Positions 6,589 through 7,573 of a stretch of DNA of 7,573 bases are shown piece after piece; position 1 is the first letter of the stretch, and each line of letters opens with the position of its first letter. The notes beneath the pieces were generated by a model. That model had not been told where the DNA came from, ran no database searches, and worked only from the letters and a program-made list of their open reading frames with translations. The DNA is from Desulfobacteraceae bacterium (GTDB lineage: Bacteria > Desulfobacterota > DSM-4660 > Desulfatiglandales > Desulfatiglandaceae). Location: the NCBI GenBank assembly GCA_020349865.1, contig CP070700.1:368251-375823 (forward strand), in the 5' to 3' direction. The translations under genes were made by a program, and so were the position numbers.

Positions 6589-7327
6589 GCCCAAAAATAG
6601 TAAAATACGGTTAGATCACCTCCTGGTCCAAAGAGGTCTGGCGGAGAGTCGTGAAAAGGCGAAAGCCATGGTAATGGCCGGCCTTGTGAAGGTTGATGGG
6701 ATCCAAGTTGATAAACCGGGCCGTCTTATCCAAATTTCAGGATCTGTTGTCACCAAAAAAATTTCTCCATCGTATGCCAGCCGGGGCGGCATTAAGCTGG
6801 AAGCGGCCCTGAAACATTTTTTTGTGGATGTCAAAGACCTGACCATGTTGGACGTTGGTGCTTCCACTGGGGGGTTTACTGATTGCCTGCTTCAGCATGG
6901 GGCCTGCAGGGTCATCGCCGTAGATGTGGGTTACGGACAGCTCGACTGGAAACTGCGACAGGACCCAAGAGTTAAAGTCCTGGAAAGAACCAATATCCGC
7001 CACCTGAAGCCTGGAGACATAGAGAGTGTAATTGACGGAGCAGTGATTGACGTATCCTTTATATCCCTCAGGCTTGTTGTACCTCCGGTCTCAGCGTTAC
7101 TTAAAAGGCATGCCTTTATTATCGCCCTTATCAAGCCACAGTTCGAAGTTGGAAAGGGGCAGGTTGGCAAGGGAGGAGTGGTCCGGGACCCAACACTTCA
7201 TCTGCAGGTTATTGATCGTCTGAGCGACTTTTTTAAAGACTTAGCCTGGACCGTAAAAGGGCATTTCTCATCCCCGCTCCTTGGCCCCAAAGGGAACCGC
7301 GAATTCCTGATCCACCTCACCCGATAA
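6575..7327 (+). CDS. tlyA: TlyA-family rRNA 2'-O-methyltransferase, probable ATT start
   Basis: The family 2'-O-methylates cytidines in 16S and/or 23S rRNA using S-adenosylmethionine, and is often mis-labelled hemolysin. With the ATT start the protein has 250 residues, normal for the family. Residues about 11-70 form the S4 RNA-binding domain (RLDHLLVQRGLAESREKAKA at 12-31, then MAGLVKVDG and VDKPG). The FtsJ-like methyltransferase domain follows, with SRGGIKLEAAL (69-79), the SAM loop LDVGASTGGFTDCLL (92-106), VIDVSFISL (157-165), ALIKPQFEVGKG (184-195) and the C-terminal GNREFLIHL (240-248). The catalytic Lys-Asp-Lys-Glu set is Lys74, Asp159, Lys187 and Glu243. The first ATG (6668) would delete the first helices of the S4 domain and give only 219 residues. 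In the open stretch between the TGA at 6560 and that ATG there is no ATG, GTG or TTG in frame. The ATT at 6575 is six bases after AAGGAGG and overlaps dxs by 14 bp. Function is firm; the start is inferred. Confidence 0.9.
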   Translation: MSVNRPKNSKIRLDHLLVQRGLAESREKAKAMVMAGLVKVDGIQVDKPGRLIQISGSVVTKKISPSYASRGGIKLEAALKHFFVDVKDLTMLDVGASTGGFTDCLLQHGACRVIAVDVGYGQLDWKLRQDPRVKVLERTNIRHLKPGDIESVIDGAVIDVSFISLRLVVPPVSALLKRHAFIIALIKPQFEVGKGQVGKGGVVRDPTLHLQVIDRLSDFFKDLAWTVKGHFSSPLLGPKGNREFLIHLTR

Positions 7328-7345
7328 TAAAAAAATCCACGTCTT

Positions 7346-7374
7346 CCCCCTAAACGAGCTGAAAGCCGAGGGGG
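7346..7374. terminator. GC-rich hairpin just after tlyA, possible transcription terminator
   Basis: CCCCCT (7346-7351) pairs with AGGGGG (7369-7374). Inside, CG (7355-7356) pairs with CG (7367-7368), and GCT (7358-7360) with AGC (7364-7366) around a GAA loop, with small bulges of three and one A. On the plus strand no T-run follows, so it is not a classical intrinsic terminator for tlyA. On the minus strand the T-run (7335-7329) comes ten bases after the stem, which is too far for a standard one. It may still end or stabilise the transcript. Confidence 0.35.
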
Positions 7375-7517
7375 TGCGACCGAGCCCAGTGTAGATGGCC
7401 CAAAAAGATAGTGCCCGTTTTCATGTTTAACGCTAATATGATTGAAAACTAAGCGGCCCTTCGCTTTGATGCCTTGAGGGGATTTAACTTCCCGTTTCCT
7501 TTTTGAGCAGTAGCTTG

Positions 7518-7558
7518 CAAGTGGGTGGCCATATTACAATTTCCATGGCGCCACTTTG
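7518..7558. repeat. Imperfect inverted repeat near the right edge
   Basis: AAGTGG (7519-7524) pairs with CCACTT (7551-7556), and GCCAT (7528-7532) with ATGGC (7545-7549), around a 12-base loop. The internal mismatch is three bases against one. It could be a structured RNA element, a terminator belonging to a gene beyond the edge, or part of a mobile-element end; nothing in the sequence decides this. Confidence 0.4.
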
Positions 7559-7573
7559 CGGGGGGATCGGGAA

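Larger units (their letters stand above)
7328..7573. other. Right-end intergenic stretch with hairpins and no convincing gene
   Basis: After the tandem TAA TAA ending tlyA and a run of seven A (7329-7335), no frame on either strand holds a recognisable protein. It contains two hairpins, listed separately. On the minus strand one frame is open from the window edge down to a TAG at 7451-7449 (about 40 codons, PDPPAKWRHGNC... ending in KASKRRAA). I recognise no family in it; it could be the tail of a gene lying beyond the edge or chance. Confidence 0.5.

Noticed and set aside
6560..6610. Programmed frameshift making a Dxs-TlyA fusion
   Set aside because: No slippery site stands out before the dxs stop, dxs already has a normal C-terminus, and a well-placed ribosome-binding site for separate initiation is present.
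6575..7327. Hemolysin function for the last gene
   Set aside because: The hemolysin label is historical; the S4 plus FtsJ-like domains and the Lys-Asp-Lys-Glu residues indicate an rRNA methyltransferase.

Overview
The window looks like ordinary chromosomal DNA from an anaerobic, Gram-negative bacterium, most likely one of the former Deltaproteobacteria (Desulfobacterota, sulfate-reducer or syntroph type). I infer this from the collinear order xseA-xseB-ispA-dxs-tlyA, from a Na+-pump-type decarboxylase or carboxyltransferase pair beside it, and from moderate base composition. No taxonomic marker is present, so the assignment rests on family knowledge, not on a search.

Left part (1-1813, minus strand): the N-terminal 57 codons of a membrane beta subunit of a sodium-translocating biotin-dependent decarboxylase (OadB/GcdB/MmdB family) run off the left edge. 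Upstream of it is a complete carboxyltransferase subunit (OadA/PycB/5S type) that ends without a biotinyl domain. The 146 bp between them carry two small tandem repeats, one of which runs into the carboxyltransferase stop codon.

Middle (1814-2087): a 274-bp AT-rich divergent promoter region, with a plausible sigma70-type promoter facing each way. Both -35 boxes sit in the same ACCTTG motif, arranged as an inverted pair.

Right part (2088-7327, plus strand): xseA (exonuclease VII large subunit, TTG start), a 115-bp gap with a good internal promoter candidate, then the tightly packed run xseB-ispA-dxs-tlyA. Neighbours overlap by 11 bp, 4 bp (ATGA) and, on my reading, 14 bp. These genes cover ssDNA degradation and mismatch-repair exonuclease activity (XseA/XseB), the entry step of the MEP isoprenoid pathway (Dxs), prenyl diphosphate chain elongation (IspA) and 2'-O-methylation of rRNA (TlyA). 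The best anomaly is the tlyA start. No ATG, GTG or TTG lies upstream of its S4 domain, but a perfect AAGGAGG sits six bases before an in-frame ATT, giving a normal 250-residue TlyA.

Right end (7328-7573): 246 bp with no convincing gene, two hairpins, and a short minus-strand reading frame open to the edge.

I see no phage, CRISPR, toxin-antitoxin or other defence system, and no clearly new multi-gene system. The points worth a second look are the ATT start, the carrier-less carboxyltransferase, the 9-bp repeat at its stop codon, the mirrored promoter motif and the structured right flank.
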